From contig OX637394.1 in the NCBI GenBank assembly GCA_951799425.1, positions 52,951,142 to 53,015,141 on the forward strand: a stretch of DNA of 64,000 bases, in the 5' to 3' direction. Source of the stretch: Ilex aquifolium. Lineage: Eukaryota; Streptophyta; Magnoliopsida; Aquifoliales; Aquifoliaceae. Shown piece after piece: positions 38,691 to 53,088 of this stretch; the stretch's first letter is position 1, and every line of letters starts with the position of its first letter. Below the pieces are notes generated by a model that saw only the letters and a program-made list of their open reading frames with translations, did no database searches and was not told the origin of the DNA. The translations under genes were made by a program, and so were the position numbers.

Positions 38691-41600
38691 GACATAACTT
38701 TTTACTCCGGTCTCTGATTAAGATGATTCTTGCGGCATTGTAAAGAATTCTTGAATCCCTAACCACTTTATTCACATCAATAGTCATGAAAAATCCTCTA
38801 GCATGGGCTATATTGTAACGCAAGTTTGGTGTAGTAAGTAGTCATCCTTTAAAATGAAATAGTATATCCGACATAACTTTTTCTCCCCAAATCGGATTGA
38901 GCTAACTCTTGCGGCATTGTAAAGAGAACTTGAAACCCTAACCAATATATTGCGATCAAAATTGGTGATTCATCTTCTAGCAAGGTCGAAATGGTGATGG
39001 AATTTTGGTATAGTTGGTCATTCCCCTCCACAAGGAAAAATAAGTAATTTCCCATTCTTTAGTATTTCTGACATAACTTTATTCCGGTCTCTGATTAAGA
39101 TGATTCTTGCGGCATTGTAAAGAATTCTTGAATCCCTAACCACTTTATTCACATCAATAGTCATGAAAAATCCTCTAGCATGGGCTATATTGTAACGCAA
39201 GTTTGGTGTAGTAAGTAGTCATCTTTAAAATGAAGTAGTCTATCCGACATAACTTTTTCTCCCGAAATCGGATTGAGCTAACTCTTGCGGCATTGTAAAG
39301 AGAACTTGAAAGCCTAACCAATATATTCCGATCAAAATTGGTGATTCATCTTCTAGCAAGGTCGAAATGGTGATGGAAGTTTGGTATAGTTGGCCATTCC
39401 CCTCCACAAGGAAAAATAAGTAATTTCCCATTCTTTAGTATTTCTGACATAACTTTTTACTCCGGTCTCTGATTAAGATGATTCTTGCGGCATTGTAAAG
39501 AATTCTTGAATCCCTAACCACTTTATTCACATCAATAGTCATGAAAAATCCTATAGCATGGGCTATATTGTAACGCAAGTTTGGTGTAGTAAGTAGTCAT
39601 CCTTTAAAATGAAATAGTATATCCGACATAACTTTTTCTCCCCAAATCGGATTGAGCTAACTCTTGCGGCATTGTAAAGAGAACTTGAAACCCTAACCAA
39701 TATATTGCGATCAAAATTGGTGATTCATCTTCTAGCAAGGTCGAAATGGTGATGGAATTTTGGTATAGTTGGTCATTCCCCTCCACAAGGAAAAATAAGT
39801 AATTTCCCATTCTTTAGTATTTCTGACATAACTTTATTCCGGTCTCTGATTAAGATGATTCTTGCGGCATTGTAAAGAATTCTTGAATCCCTAACCACTT
39901 TATTCACATCAATAGTCATGAAAAATCCTCTAGCATGGGCTATATTGTAACACAAGTTTGGTGTAGTAAGTAGTCATCTTTAAAATGAAGTAGTCTATCC
40001 GACATAACTTTTTCTCCCGAAATCGGATTGAGCTAACTCTTGCGGCATTATAAAGAGAACTTGAAAGCCTAACCAATATATTCCGATCAAAATTGGTGAT
40101 TCATCTTCTAGCAAGGTCGAAATGGTGATGGAAGTTTGGTATAGTTGGCCATTCCCCTCCACAAGGAAAAATAAGTAATTTCCCATTCTTTAGTATTTCT
40201 GACATAACTTTTTACTCCGGTCTCTGATTAAGATGATTCTTGCGGCATTGTAAAGAATTCTTGAATCCCTAACCACTTTATTCACATCAATAGTCATGAA
40301 AAATCCTCTAGCATGGGCTATATTGTAACGCAAGTTTGGTGTAGTAAGTAGTCATCCTTTAAAATGAAATAGTATATCCGACATAACTTTTTCTCCCCAA
40401 ATCGGATTGAGCTAACTCTTGCGGCATTGTAAAGAGAACTTGAAACCCTAACCAATATATTGCGATCAAAATTGGTGATTCATCTTCTAGCAAGGTCGAA
40501 ATGGTGATGGAATTTTGGTATAGTTGGTCATTCCCCTCCACAAGGAAAAATAAGTAATTTCCCATTCTTTAGTATTTCTGACATAACTTTATTCCGGTCT
40601 CTGATTAAGATGATTCTTGCGGCATTGTAAAGAATTCTTGAATCCCTAACCACTTTATTCACATCAATAGTCATGAAAAATCCTCTAGCATGGGCTATAT
40701 TGTAACGCAAGTTTGGTGTAGTAAGTAGTCATCTTTAAAATGAAGTAGTCTATCCGACATAACTTTTTCTCCCGAAATCGGATTGAGCTAACTCTTGCGG
40801 CATTGTAAAGAGAACTTGAAAGCCTAACCAATATATTCCGATCAAAATTGGTGATTCATCTTCTAGCAAGGTCGAAATGGTGATGGAAGTTTGGTATAGT
40901 TGGCCATTCCCATCCACAAGGAAAAATAAGTAATTTCCCATTCTTTAGTATTTCTGACATAACTTTTTACTCCGGTCTCTGATTAAGATGATTCTTGCGG
41001 CATTGTAAAGAATTCTTGAATCCCTAACCACTTTATTCACATCAATAGTCATGAAAAATCCTCTAGCATGGGCTATATTGTAACGCAAGTTTGGTGTAGT
41101 AAGTAGTCATCCTTTAAAATGAAATAGTATATCCGACATAACTTTTTCTCCCCAAATCGGATTGAGCTAACTCTTGCGGCATTGTAAAGAGAACTTGAAA
41201 CCCTAACCAATATATTGCGATCAAAATTGGTGATTCATCTTCTAGCAAGGTCGAAATGGTGATGGAATTTTGGTATAGTTGGTCATTCCCCTCCACAAGG
41301 AAAAATAAGTAATTTCCCATTCTTTAGTATTTCTGACATAACTTTATTCCGGTCTCTGATTAAGATGATTCTTGCGGCATTGTAAAGAATTCTTGAATCC
41401 CTAACCACTTTATTCACATCAATAGTCATGAAAAATCCTCTAGCATGGGCTATATTGTAACGCAAGTTTGGTGTAGTAAGTAGTCATCTTTAAAATGAAG
41501 TAGTCTATCCGACATAACTTTTTCTCCCGAAATCGGATTGAGCTAACTCTTGCGGCATTATAAAGAGAACTTGAAAGCCTAACCAATATATTCCGATCAA

Positions 41601-41710
41601 AATTGGTGATTCATCTTCTAGCAAGGTCGAAATGGTGATGGAAGTTTGGTATAGTTGGCCATTCCCCTCCACAAGGAAAAATAAGTAATTTCCCATTCTT
41701 TAGTATTTCT
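38691..41710 (+). repeat. 2-mer HOR L G, four copies of 755 bp
   Basis: Copies are 38,691-39,445, 39,446-40,200, 40,201-40,955 and 40,956-41,710. Each is L followed by the 376-bp G, and the WL G pair of the 4-mer is gone. The second and fourth copies have gcattataaag in G while the first and third have gcattgtaaag, so an underlying 1,510-bp period may be present. Confidence 0.92.
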
Positions 41711-43984
41711 GACATAACTTTTTACTCCGGTCTCTGATTAAGATGATTCTTGCGGCATTGTAAAGAATTCTTGAATCCCTAACCACTTTATTCACATCAA
41801 TAGTCATGAAAAATCCTCTAGCATGGGCTATATTTTAACGCAAGTTTGGTGTAATAAGTAGTCCTCCTTTAAAATGAAATAGTATATCCGACATAACTTT
41901 TTCTCCCGAAATCGGATTGAGCTAACTCTTGCGGCATTGTAAAGAGAACTTGAAACCCTAAGCAATATATTCCGATCAAAATTGGTGATTCATCTTCTAG
42001 CAAGGTCGAAATGGTGATGGAAGTTTGGTATAGTTGGCCATTCCCCTCCACAAGGAAAAATAAGTAATTTCCCATTCTTTAGTATTTCTGACATAACTTT
42101 TTACTCCGGTCTCTGATTAAGATGATTCTTGCGGCATTATAAAGAATTCTTGAATCCCTAACCACTTTATTCACATCAATAGTCATGAAAAATCCTCTAG
42201 CATGGGCTATATTGTAACGCAAGTTTGGTGTAGTAAGGAGTCATCCTTTAAAATGAAATAGTATATCCGACATAACATTTTCTCCCGAAATCGGATTGAG
42301 CTAACTCTTGCGGCATTGTAAAGAGAACTTGAAACCCTAACCAATATATTGAGATCAAAATTGGTGATTCATCTTCTAGCAAGGTCGAAATGGTGATGGA
42401 AGTTTGGTATAGTTGGCCATTCCCCTCCACAAGGAAAAATAAGTAATTTCCCATTCTTTAGTATTTCTGACATAACTTTTTACTCCGGTCTCTGATTAAG
42501 ATGATTCTTGCGGCATTGTAAAGAATTCTTGAATTCCTAACCACTTTATTCACATCAATAGTCATGAAAAATCCTCTAGCATGGGCTTTATTGTAACGCA
42601 AGTTTGGTGTAATAAGTAGTCCTCCTTTAAAATGAAATAGTATATCCGACATAACTTTTTCTCCCGAAATCGGATTGAGCTAACTCTTGCGGCATTGTAA
42701 AGAGAACTTGAAACCCTAACCAATATATTGAGATCAAAATTGGTGATTCATCTTCTAGCAAGGTCGAAATGGTGATGGAAGTTTGGTATAGTTGGCCATT
42801 CCCCACCACAAGGAAAAATAAGTAATTTCCCATTCTTTAGTATTTCTGACATAACTTTTTACTCCGGTCTCTGATTAAGATGATTCTTGCGGCATTGTAA
42901 AGAATTCTTGAATCCCTAACCACTTTATTCACATCAATAGTCATGAAAAATCCTCTAGCATGGGCTATATTGTAACGCAAGTTTGGTGTAGTAAGGAGTC
43001 ATCCTTTAAAATGAAATAGTATATCCGACATAACATTTTCTCCCGAAATCGGATTGAGCTAACTCTTGCGGCATTGTAAAGAGAACTTGAAACCCTAACC
43101 AATATATTGAGATCAAAATTGGTGATTCATCTTCTAGCAAGGTCGAAATGGTGATGGAAGTTTGGTATAGTTGGCCATTCCCCTCCACAAGGAAAAATAA
43201 GTAATTTCCCATTCTTTAGTATTTCTGACATAACTTTTTACTCCGGTCTCTGATTAAGATGATTCTTACGGCATTGTAAAGAATTCTTGAATCCCTAACC
43301 ACTTTATTCACATCAATAGTCATGAAAAATCCTCTAGCATGGGCTTTATTGTAACGCAAGTTTGGTGTAATAAGTAGTCCTCCTTTAAAATGAAATAGTA
43401 TATCCGACATAACTTTTTCTCCCGAAATCGGATTGAGCTAACTCTTGCGGCATTGTAAAGAGAACTTGAAACCCTAACCAATATATTGAGATCAAAATTG
43501 GTGATTCATCTTCTAGTAAGGTCGAAATGGTGATGGAAGTTTGGTATAGTTGGCCATTCCCCTCCACAAGGAAAAATAAGTAATTTCCCATTCTTTAGTA
43601 TTTCTGACATAACTTTTTACTCCGGTCTCTGATTAAGATGATTCTTGCGGCATTGTAAAGAATTCTTGAATCCCTAACCAGTTTATTCACATCAATAGTC
43701 ATGAAAAATCCTCTAGCATGGGCTATATTGTAACGCAAGTTTGGTGTAGTAAGGAGTCATCCTTTAAAATGAAATAGTATATCCGACATAACATTTTCTC
43801 CCGAAATCGGATTGAGCTAACTCTTGCGGCATTGTAAAGAGAACTTGAAACCCTAACCAATATATTGAGATCAAAATTGGTGATTCATCTTCTAGCAAGG
43901 TCGAAATGGTGATGGAAGTTTGGTATAGTTGGCCATTCCCCTCCACAAGGAAAAATAAGTAATTTCCCATTCTTTAGTATTTCT
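41711..43984 (+). repeat. Gc unit followed by C-S dimers (758-bp period)
   Basis: Order Gc C S C S C, exactly 6 x 379 bp. The C-S alternation (42,090-42,847, 42,848-43,605, then one C) resembles the inner part of the left-hand 8-mer. Its S units carry cttacggc and gtaacgcaag, not the cttacagc and gtaacacaag of the left-hand copies, so it is a separate branch. Confidence 0.88.
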
Positions 43985-46900
43985 GACATAACTTTTTACT
44001 CCGGTCTCTGATTAAGATGATTCTTACGGCATTGTAAAGAATTCTTGAATCCCTAACCACTTTATTCACATCAATAGTCTTGAAAAATCCTCTAGCATGG
44101 GCTTTATTGTAACGTAAGTTTGGTGTAATAAGTAGTCCTCCTTTAAAATGAAATAGTATATCCGACATAACTTTTTCTCCCGAAATCGGATTGAGCTAAC
44201 TCTTGCGGCATTGTATAGAGAACTTGAAACCCTAACCAATATATTGCGATCAAAATTGGTGATTCATCTTCTAGCAAGGTCGAAATGGTGATGGAAGTTT
44301 GGTATAGTTGGCCATTCCCCTCCACAAGGAAAAATAAGTAATTTCCCATTCTTTAGTATTTCTGACATAACTTTTTACTCCGGTCTCTGATTAAGATGAT
44401 TCTTGCGGCATTGTAAAGAATTCTTGAATCCCTAACCACATTATTCACATCAATAGTCATGAAAAATCCTCTAGCATGGGCTATATTGTAACGCAATTTT
44501 GGTGTAATAAGTAGTCCTCCTTTAAAATGAAATAGCATATCCGACCTAACTTTTTCTCCCGAAATCGGATTGAGCTAACTCTTGCGGCATTGTAAAGAGA
44601 ACTTGAAACCCTAACCAATATATTGAGATCAAAATTGGTGATTCATCTTCTACCATGGTCGAAATGGTGATGGAAGTTTGGAATAGTTAGCCATTCCCCT
44701 CCACAGGGAAAAATAAGTAATTTCCCATTCTTTAGTATTTCTGACTTAACTTTTTACTCCGGTCTCTGATTAAGAGGATTATTGCGGCATTGTAAAGAAT
44801 TCTTGAATCCCTAACCACTTTATTCACATCAATAGTCATGAAAAATCCTCTAGCATGGGCTATATTGTAACGCAAGTTTGGTGTAATAAGTAGTAGTCAT
44901 CCTTTAAAATGAAATAGTATATCCGACATAACTTTTTCTCCCGACATCGGATTGAGCTAACTCTTGCGGCATTGTAAAGAGAACTTGAAACCCTAACCAA
45001 TATATTGCGATCAAAATTGGTGATTCATCTTCTAGCAAGGTCGAAATGGTGATGGAAGTTTGGTATAGTTGGCCATTCCCCTCCACAAGGAAAAATAAGT
45101 AATTTCCCATTCTTTAGTATTTCTGACATAACTTTTTACTCCGGTCTCTGATTAAGATGATTCTTGTGGCATTGTAAAGAATTCTTGAATCCCTAACCAC
45201 TTTATTCACATCAATAGTCATGAAAAATCCTCTAGCATGGGCTATATTGTAACGCAAGTTTGGTGTAGTAAGTAGTCATCCTTTAAAATGAAATAGTCTA
45301 TCCGACATAACTTTTTCTCCCGAAATCGGATTGAGCTAACTCTTGCGGCATTGTAAAGAGAACTTGAAACCCTAACCAATATATTGAGATCAAAATTGGT
45401 GATTCATCTTCTAACAAGTTCGAAATGGTGATGGAAGTTTGGTATAGTTGGCCATTCCCCTCCACAAGGAAAAAAAAGTAATTTCCCATTCTTTCTTATT
45501 TCTGACATAACTTTTTACTCCGGTCTCTGATTAAGTTGATTCTTGCGGCATTGTAAAGAATTCTTGAATCCCTAACCATTTTATTCACATCAAAAGTCAT
45601 GAAAAATCCTCTAGCATGGGCTATATTGCAACGCAAATTTTGTGTAATAAGTAGTCCTCCTTTAAAATGAAATAGTCTATCGGACATAACTTTTTCTCCC
45701 GAACTCGGATTGAGCTAATTATTGCGGCATTGTAAAGAGAACTTGAAACCCTAACCAATATATTGAGATCAAAATTGGTGATTCATCTTCTAACAAGTTC
45801 GAAATGGTGATGGAAGTTTGGTATAGGTGCCATTGCCCTCCACAAGGAAAAAAAAGTAATTTCCCATTCTTTCTTATTTCTGACATAACTTTTTACTCCG
45901 GTCTCTGATTAAGTTGATTCTTGCGGCATTGTGAAGAATTCTTGAATCCCTAACCATTTTATTCACATCAATAGTCATGAAAAATCCTCTACCATGGGCT
46001 ATATTGCAACGCAAATTTGGTGTAATACGTAGTCCTCCTTTAAAATGAAATAGTATATCCGACATAACTTTTTCTCCCGAAATCGGATTGAGCTAACTCT
46101 TGCGGCATTGTAAAGAAAACTTGAAACCCTAAGCAATATATTCCGATTAAAATTGGTGATTCATCTTCTAGCAAGGTCGAAATGGTGATGGAAGTTTGGT
46201 ATAGTTGGCCATTCCCCTCCACAAGGAAAAATAAGTAATTTCCCATTCTTTAGTATTTCTGACATAACTTTTTACTCCGGTCTCTGATTAAGATGATTCT
46301 TGCGGCATTGTAAAGAATTCTTGAATCCCTAACCACTTTATTCACATCAATAGTCATGAAAAATCCTTTAGCATGGGCTATATTGTAACGCAAGTTTGGT
46401 GTAGTAAGTAGTCATCCTTTAAAATGAAATAGTATATCCGACATAACTTTTTCTCCCGAAATCGGATTGAGCTAACTCTTGCGGCATTGTAAAGAGAACT
46501 TGAAACCCTAACCAATATATTGCGATCAAAATTGGTGATTCATCTTCTAGCAAGGTCGAAATGGTGATGGAAGTTTGGTATAGTTGGCCATTCCCCTCCA
46601 CAAGGAAAAATAAGTAATTTCCAATTCTTTAGTATTTCTGACATAACTTTTTACTCCGGTCTCTGATTAAGTTGATTCTTGCGGCATTGTGAAGAATTCT
46701 TGAATCCCTAACCATTTTATTCACATCAAAAGTCATGAAAAATTCTCTAGCATGGGCTATATTGCAACGCAAATTTGGTGTAATAAGTAGTCCTCATTTA
46801 AAATGAAATAGTCTATCGGACATAACTTTTTCTCCCGAACTTGGATTGAGCTAATTCTTGCGGCATTGTAAAGAGAACTTGAAACCCTAACCAATATATT

Positions 46901-47397
46901 CAGATCAAAATTGGTGATTCATCTTCTAACAAGTTCGAAATGGTGATGGAAGTTTGGTATAGTTGGCCATTCCCCTCCACAAGGAAAAAAAAGTAATTTC
47001 CCATTCTTTCTTATTTCTGACATAACTTTTTACTCCGGTCTCTGATTAAGTTGATTCTTGCGGCATTGTAAAGAATTCTTGAATCCCTAACCACTTTATT
47101 CACATCAATAGTCATGAAAAATCCTCTAGCATGGGCTATATTGTAACGCAATTTTGGTGTAATAAGTAGTCCTTCTTTAAAATGAAATAGTATATCCGAC
47201 ATAACTTTTTCTCCCGAAATCGGATTGAGCTAACTCTTGCGGCATTGTAAAAAGAACTTGAAACCCTAACCAATATATTGAGATCAAAATTGGTGATTCA
47301 TCTTCTACCATGGTCGAAATGGTGATGGAAGTTTGGAATAGTTAGCCATTCCCCTCCACAAGGAAAAATAAGTAATTTCCCATTCTTTAGTATTTCT
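43985..47397 (+). repeat. Ordered cassette copy 2: A' D V N E Gc A F D2 (3,413 bp)
   Basis: Same order as 21,252-25,043 but with W missing. The N unit at 45,125-45,503 has cttgtggc in half A, the mark of W, joined to an N half B. W was therefore lost by exchange within the unit. It reads ccattgccc in E, as does the copy near 58 kb. Confidence 0.9.
45125..45503 (+). repeat. W/N hybrid monomer
   Basis: Half A has the W marker cttgtggcattg (near 45,163). Before the A/B junction it turns to gtaagtagtcatcc and gtctatccgac, as in N. The switch lies between about 45,170 and 45,275. It accounts for the missing W monomer of this cassette copy. Confidence 0.82.
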
Positions 47398-49295
47398 GAC
47401 TTAACTTTTTACTCCGGTCTCTGATTAAGATGATTCTTGCGGCATTGTAAAGAATTCTTGAATCCCTAACCACTTTATTCACATCAATAGTCATGAAAAA
47501 TCCTTTAGCATGGGCTATATTGTAACGCAAGTTTGGTGTAGTAAGGAGTCATCCTTTAAAATGAAATAGTATATCCGACATAACATTTTCTCCCGAAATC
47601 GGATTGAGCTAACTCTTGCGGCATTGTAAAGAGAACTTGAAACCCTAACCAATATATTGAGATCAAAATTGGTGATTCATCTTCTAGCAAGGTCGAAATG
47701 GTGATGGAAGTTTGGTATAGTTGGCCATTCCCCTCCACAAGGAAAAATAAGTAATTTCCCATTCTTTAGTATTTCTGACATAACTTTTTACTCCGGTCTC
47801 TGATTAAGATGATTCTTGCGGAATTGTAAAGAATTCTTGAATCCCTAACCACTTTATTCACATCAATAGTCATGAAAAATCCTCTAGCATGGGCTTTATT
47901 GTAACGCAAGTTTGGTGTAATAAGTAGTCCTCCTTTAAAATGAAATAGTATATCCGACATAACTTTTTCTCCCGAAATCGGATTGAGCTAACTCTTGCGG
48001 CATTGTAAAGAGAACTTGAAACCCTAACCAATATATTGAGATCAAAATTGGTGATTCATCTTCTAGCAAGGTCGAAATGGTGATGGAAGTTTGGTATAGT
48101 TGGCCATTCCCCTCCACAAGGAAAAATAAGTAATTTCCCATTCTTTAGTATTTCTGACATAACTTTTTACTCCGGTCTCTGATTAAGATGATTCTTGCGG
48201 CATTGTAAAGAATTCTTGAATCCCTAACCACTTTATTCACATCAATAGTCATGAAAAATCCTCTAGCATGGGCTATATTGTAACGCAATTTTGGTGTAAT
48301 AAGTAGTCCTCCTTTAAAATGAAATAGCATATCCGACCTAACTTTTTCTCCCGAAATCGGATTGAGCTAACTCTTGCGGCATTGTAAAGAGAACTTGAAA
48401 CCCTAACCAATATATTGAGATCAAAATTGGTGATTCATCTTCTACCATGGTCGAAATGGTGATGGAAGTTTGGAATAGTTAGCCATTCCCCTCCACAGGG
48501 AAAAATAAGTAATTTCCCATTCTTTAGTATGTCTGACTTAACTTTTTACTCCGGTCTCTGATTAAGATGATTCTTGCGGCATTGTAAAGAATTCTTGAAT
48601 CCCTAACCACTTTATTCACATCAATAGTCATGAAAAATCCTCTAGCATGGGCGATATTGTAACGCAAGTTTGGTGTAATAAGTAGTAGTCATCCTTTAAA
48701 ATGAAATAGTATATCCGACATAACTTTTTCTCCCGACATCGGATTGAGCTAACTCTTGCGGCATTGTAAAGAGAACTTGAAACCCTAACCAATATATTGC
48801 GATCAAAATTGGTGATTCATCTTCTAGCAAGGTCGAAATGGTGATGGAAGTTTGGTATAGTTGGCCATTCCCCTCCACAAGGAAAAATAAGTAATTTCCC
48901 ATTCTTTAGTATTTCTGACATAACTTTTTACTCCGGTCTCTGATTAAGATGATTCTTGCGGCATTGTAAAGAATTCTTGAATCCCTAACCACTTTATTCA
49001 CATCAATAGTCATGAAAAATCCTCTAGCATGGGCTATATTGTAACGCAAGTTTGGTGTAGTAAGGAGTCATCCTTTAAAATGAAATAGTATATCCGACAT
49101 AACATTTTCTCCCGAAATCGGATTGAGCTAACTCTTGCGGCATTGTAAAGAGAACTTGAAACCCTAACCAATATATTGAGATCAAAATTGGTGATTCATC
49201 TTCTAGCAAGGTCGAAATGGTGATGGAAGTTTGGTATAGTTGGCCATTCCCCTCCACAAGGAAAAATAAGTAATTTCCCATTCTTTAGTATTTCT
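47398..49295 (+). repeat. Mixed block C S D V C
   Basis: Five monomers linking two ordered regions. The first C follows D2, an unusual junction, with cctttagcatgg in its half A (near 47,500). The D V pair is ordinary, but V is then followed by C in place of W. The D unit is followed by atgtctgacttaac near 48,529, a private change. Confidence 0.83.
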
Positions 49296-52200
49296 GACAT
49301 AACTTTTTACTCCGGTCTCTGATTAAGATGATTCTTACGGCATTGTGAAGAATTCTTGAATCCCTAACCACCTTATTCACATCAATAGTCATGAAAAATC
49401 CTCTAGCATGGGCTTTATTGTAACGCAAGTTTGGTGTAATAAGTAGTCCTCCTTTAAAATGAAATAGTATATCCGACATAACTTTTTCTCCCGAAATCGG
49501 ATTGAGCTAACTCTTGCGGCATTGTAAAGAGAACTTGAAACCCTAACCAATATATTGAGATCAAAATTGGTGATTCATCTTCTAGCAAGGTCGAAATGGT
49601 GATGGAAGTTTGGTATAGTTGGCCATTCCCCTCCACAAGGAAAAATAAGTAATTTCCCATTCTTTAGTATTTCTGACATAACTTTTTACTCCGGTCTCTG
49701 ATTAAGATGATTCTTGCGGCATTGTAAAGAATTCTTGAATCCCTAACCACTTTATTCACATCAATAGTCATGAAAAATCCTCTAGCATGGGCTATATTGT
49801 AACACAAGTTTGGTGTAGTAAGGAGTCATCCTTTAAAATGAAATAGTATATCCGACATAACATTTTCTCCCGAAATTGGATTGAGCTAACTCTTGCGGCA
49901 TTGTAAAGAGAACTTGAAACCCTAACCAATATATTGAGATCAAAATTGGTGATTCATCTTCTAGCAAGGTCGAAATGGTGATGGAAGTTTGGTATAGTTG
50001 GCCATTCCCCTCCACAAGGAAAAATAAGTAATTTCCCATTCTTTAGTATTTCTGACATAACTTTTTACTCCGGTCTCTGATTAAGATGATTCTTACGGCA
50101 TTGTAAAGAATTCTTGAATCCCTAACCACTTTATTCACATCAATAGTCATGAAAAATCCTCTAGCATGGGCTTTATTGTAACGCAAGTTTGGTGTAATAA
50201 GTAGTCCTCCTTTAAAATGAAATAGTATATCCGACATAACTTTTTCTCCCGAAATCGGATTGAGCTAACTCTTGCGGCATTGTAAAGAGAACTTGAAACC
50301 CTAACCAATATATTGCGATCAAAATTGGTGATTCATCTTCTAGCAAGGTCGAAATGGTGATGGAAGTTTGGAATAGTTGGCCATTCCCATCCACAAGGAA
50401 AAATAAGTAATTTCCCATTCTTTAGTATTTCTGACATAACTTTTTACTCCGGTCTCTGATTAAGATGATTCTTGCGGCATTGTAAAGAATTCTTGAATCC
50501 CTAACCACTTTATTCACATCAATAGTCATGAAAAATCCTCTAGCATGGGCTATATTGTAACGCAAGTTTGGTGTAGTAAGTAGTCATCCTTTAAAATGAA
50601 ATAGTCTATCCGACATAACTTTTTCTCCCGAAATCGGATTGAGTTAACTCTTGCGGCATTGTAAAGAGAACTTGAAACCCTAACCAATATATTGAGATCA
50701 AAATTGGTGAATCATCTTCTAACAAGTTCGAAATGGTGATGGAAGTTTGGTATAGTTGGCCATTCCCCTCCACAAGGAAAAAAAAGTAATTTCCCATTCT
50801 TTCTTATTTCTGACATAACTTTTTACTCCGGTCTCTGATTAAGTTGATTCTTGCGGCATTGTAAAGAATTCTTGAATCCCTAACCACTTTATTCACATCA
50901 ATAGTCATGAAAAATCCTCTAGCATGGGCTTTATTGTAACGCAAGTTTGGTGTAATAAGTAGTCCTCCTTTAAAATGAAATAGTATATCCGACATAACTT
51001 TTTCTCCCGAAATCGGATTGAGCTAACTCTTGCGGCATTGTATAGAGAACTTGAAACCCTAACCAATATATTGCGATCAAAATTGGTGATTCATCTTCTA
51101 GCAAGGTCGAAATGGTGATGGAAGTTTGGTATAGTTGGCCATTCCCCTCCACAAGGAAAAATAAGTAATTTCCCATTCTTTAGTATTTCTGACATAACTT
51201 TTTACTCCGGTCTCTGATTAAGATGATTCTTGCGGCATTGTAAAGAATTCTTGAATCCCTAACCACTTTATTCACATCAATAGTCATGAAAAATCCTCTA
51301 GCATGGGCTATATTGTAACACAATTTTGGTGTAATAAGTAGTCCTCCTTTAAAATGAAATAGCATATCCGACCTAACTTTTTCTCCCGAAATCGGATTGA
51401 GCTAACTCTTGCGGCATTGTAAAGAGAACTTGAAACCCTAACCAATATATTGAGATCAAAATTGGTGATTCATCTTCTACCATGGTCGAAATGGTGATGG
51501 AAGTTTGGAATAGTTAGCCATTCCCCTCCACAGGGAAAAATAAGTAATTTCCCATTCTTTAGTATTTCTGACTTAACTTTTTACTCCGGTCTCTGATTAA
51601 GATGATTCTTGCGGCATTGTAAAGAATTCTTGAATCCCTAACCACTTTATTCACATCAATAGTCATGAAAAATCCTCTAGCATGGGCTATATTGTAACGC
51701 AAGTTTGGTGTAATAAGTAGTAGTCATCCTTTAAAATGAAATAGTATATCCGACATAACTTTTTCTCCCGACATCGGATTGAGCTAACTCTTGCGGCATT
51801 GTAAAGAGAACTTGAAACCCTAACCAATATATTGCGATCAAAATTGGTGATTCATCTTCTAGCAAGGTCGAAATGGTGATGGAAGTTTGGTATAGTTGGC
51901 CATTCCCCTCCACAAGGAAAAATAAGTAATTTCCCATTCTTTAGTATTTCTGACATAACTTTTTACTCCGGTCTCTGATTAAGATGATTCTTGTGGCATT
52001 GTAAAGAATTCTTGAAACCCTAACCACTTTATTCACATCAATAGTCATGAAAAATCCTCTAGCATGGGCTATATTGTAACGCAAGTTTGGTGTAGTAAGT
52101 AGTCCTCCTTTAAAATGAAATAGTATATCCGACATAACTTTTTCTCCCGAAATCGGATTGAGCTAACTCTTGCGGCATTGTAAAGAGAACTTGAAACCCT

Positions 52201-53088
52201 AACCAATATATTGCGATCAAAACTGGTGATTCATCTTCTAGCAAGGTCGAAATGGTGATGGAAGTTTGGAATAGTTGGCCATTCCCATCCACAAGGAAAA
52301 ATAAGTAATTTCCCATTCTTTAGTATTTCTGACATAACTTTTTACTCCGGTCTCTTATTAAGATGATTCTTGCGGCATTGTAAAGAATTCTTGAATCCCT
52401 AACCACTTTATTCACATCAATAGTCATGAAAAATCCTCTAGCATGGGCTATATTGTAACGCAAGTTTGGTGTAGTAAGTAGTCATCCTTTAAAATGAAAT
52501 AGTCTATCCGACATAACTTTTTCTCCCGAAATCGGATTGAGCTAACTCTTGCGGCATTGTAAAGAGAACTTGAAACCCTAACCAATATATTGAGATCAAA
52601 ATTGGTGATTCATCTTCTAACAAGTTCGAAATGGTGATGGAAGTTTGGTATAGTTGGCCATTCCCCTCCACAAGGAAAAAAAAGTAATTTCCCATTCTTT
52701 CTTATTTCTGACATAACTTTTTACTCCGGTCTCTGATTAAGTTGATTCTTGCGGCATTGTAAAGAATTCTTGAATCCCTAACCACTTTATTCACATCAAT
52801 AGTCATGAAAAATCCTCTAGCATGGGCTTTATTGTAACGCAAGTTTGGTGTAATAAGTAGTCCTCCTTTAAAATGAAATAGTATATCCGACATAACTTTT
52901 TCTCCCGAAATCGGATTGAGCTAACTCTTGCGGCATTGTATAGAGAACTTGAAACCCTAACCAATATATTGCGATCAAAATTGGTGATTCATCTTCTAGC
53001 AAGGTTGAAATGGTGATGGAAGTTTGGTATAGTTGGCCATTCCCCTCCACAAGGAAAAATAAGTAATTTCCCATTCTTTAGTATTTCT
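49296..53088 (+). repeat. 10-mer HOR copy 1 (3,793 bp)
   Basis: Order S C W N A' D V W N A'. Rare markers shared with the next copy at a 3,793-bp offset include ccaccttattc (49,371), cccgaaattgg (near 49,871), ggtgaatcatc (near 50,706) and ggttgaaatgg (near 53,004). A private change is ctcttattaag near 52,352. Confidence 0.92.
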
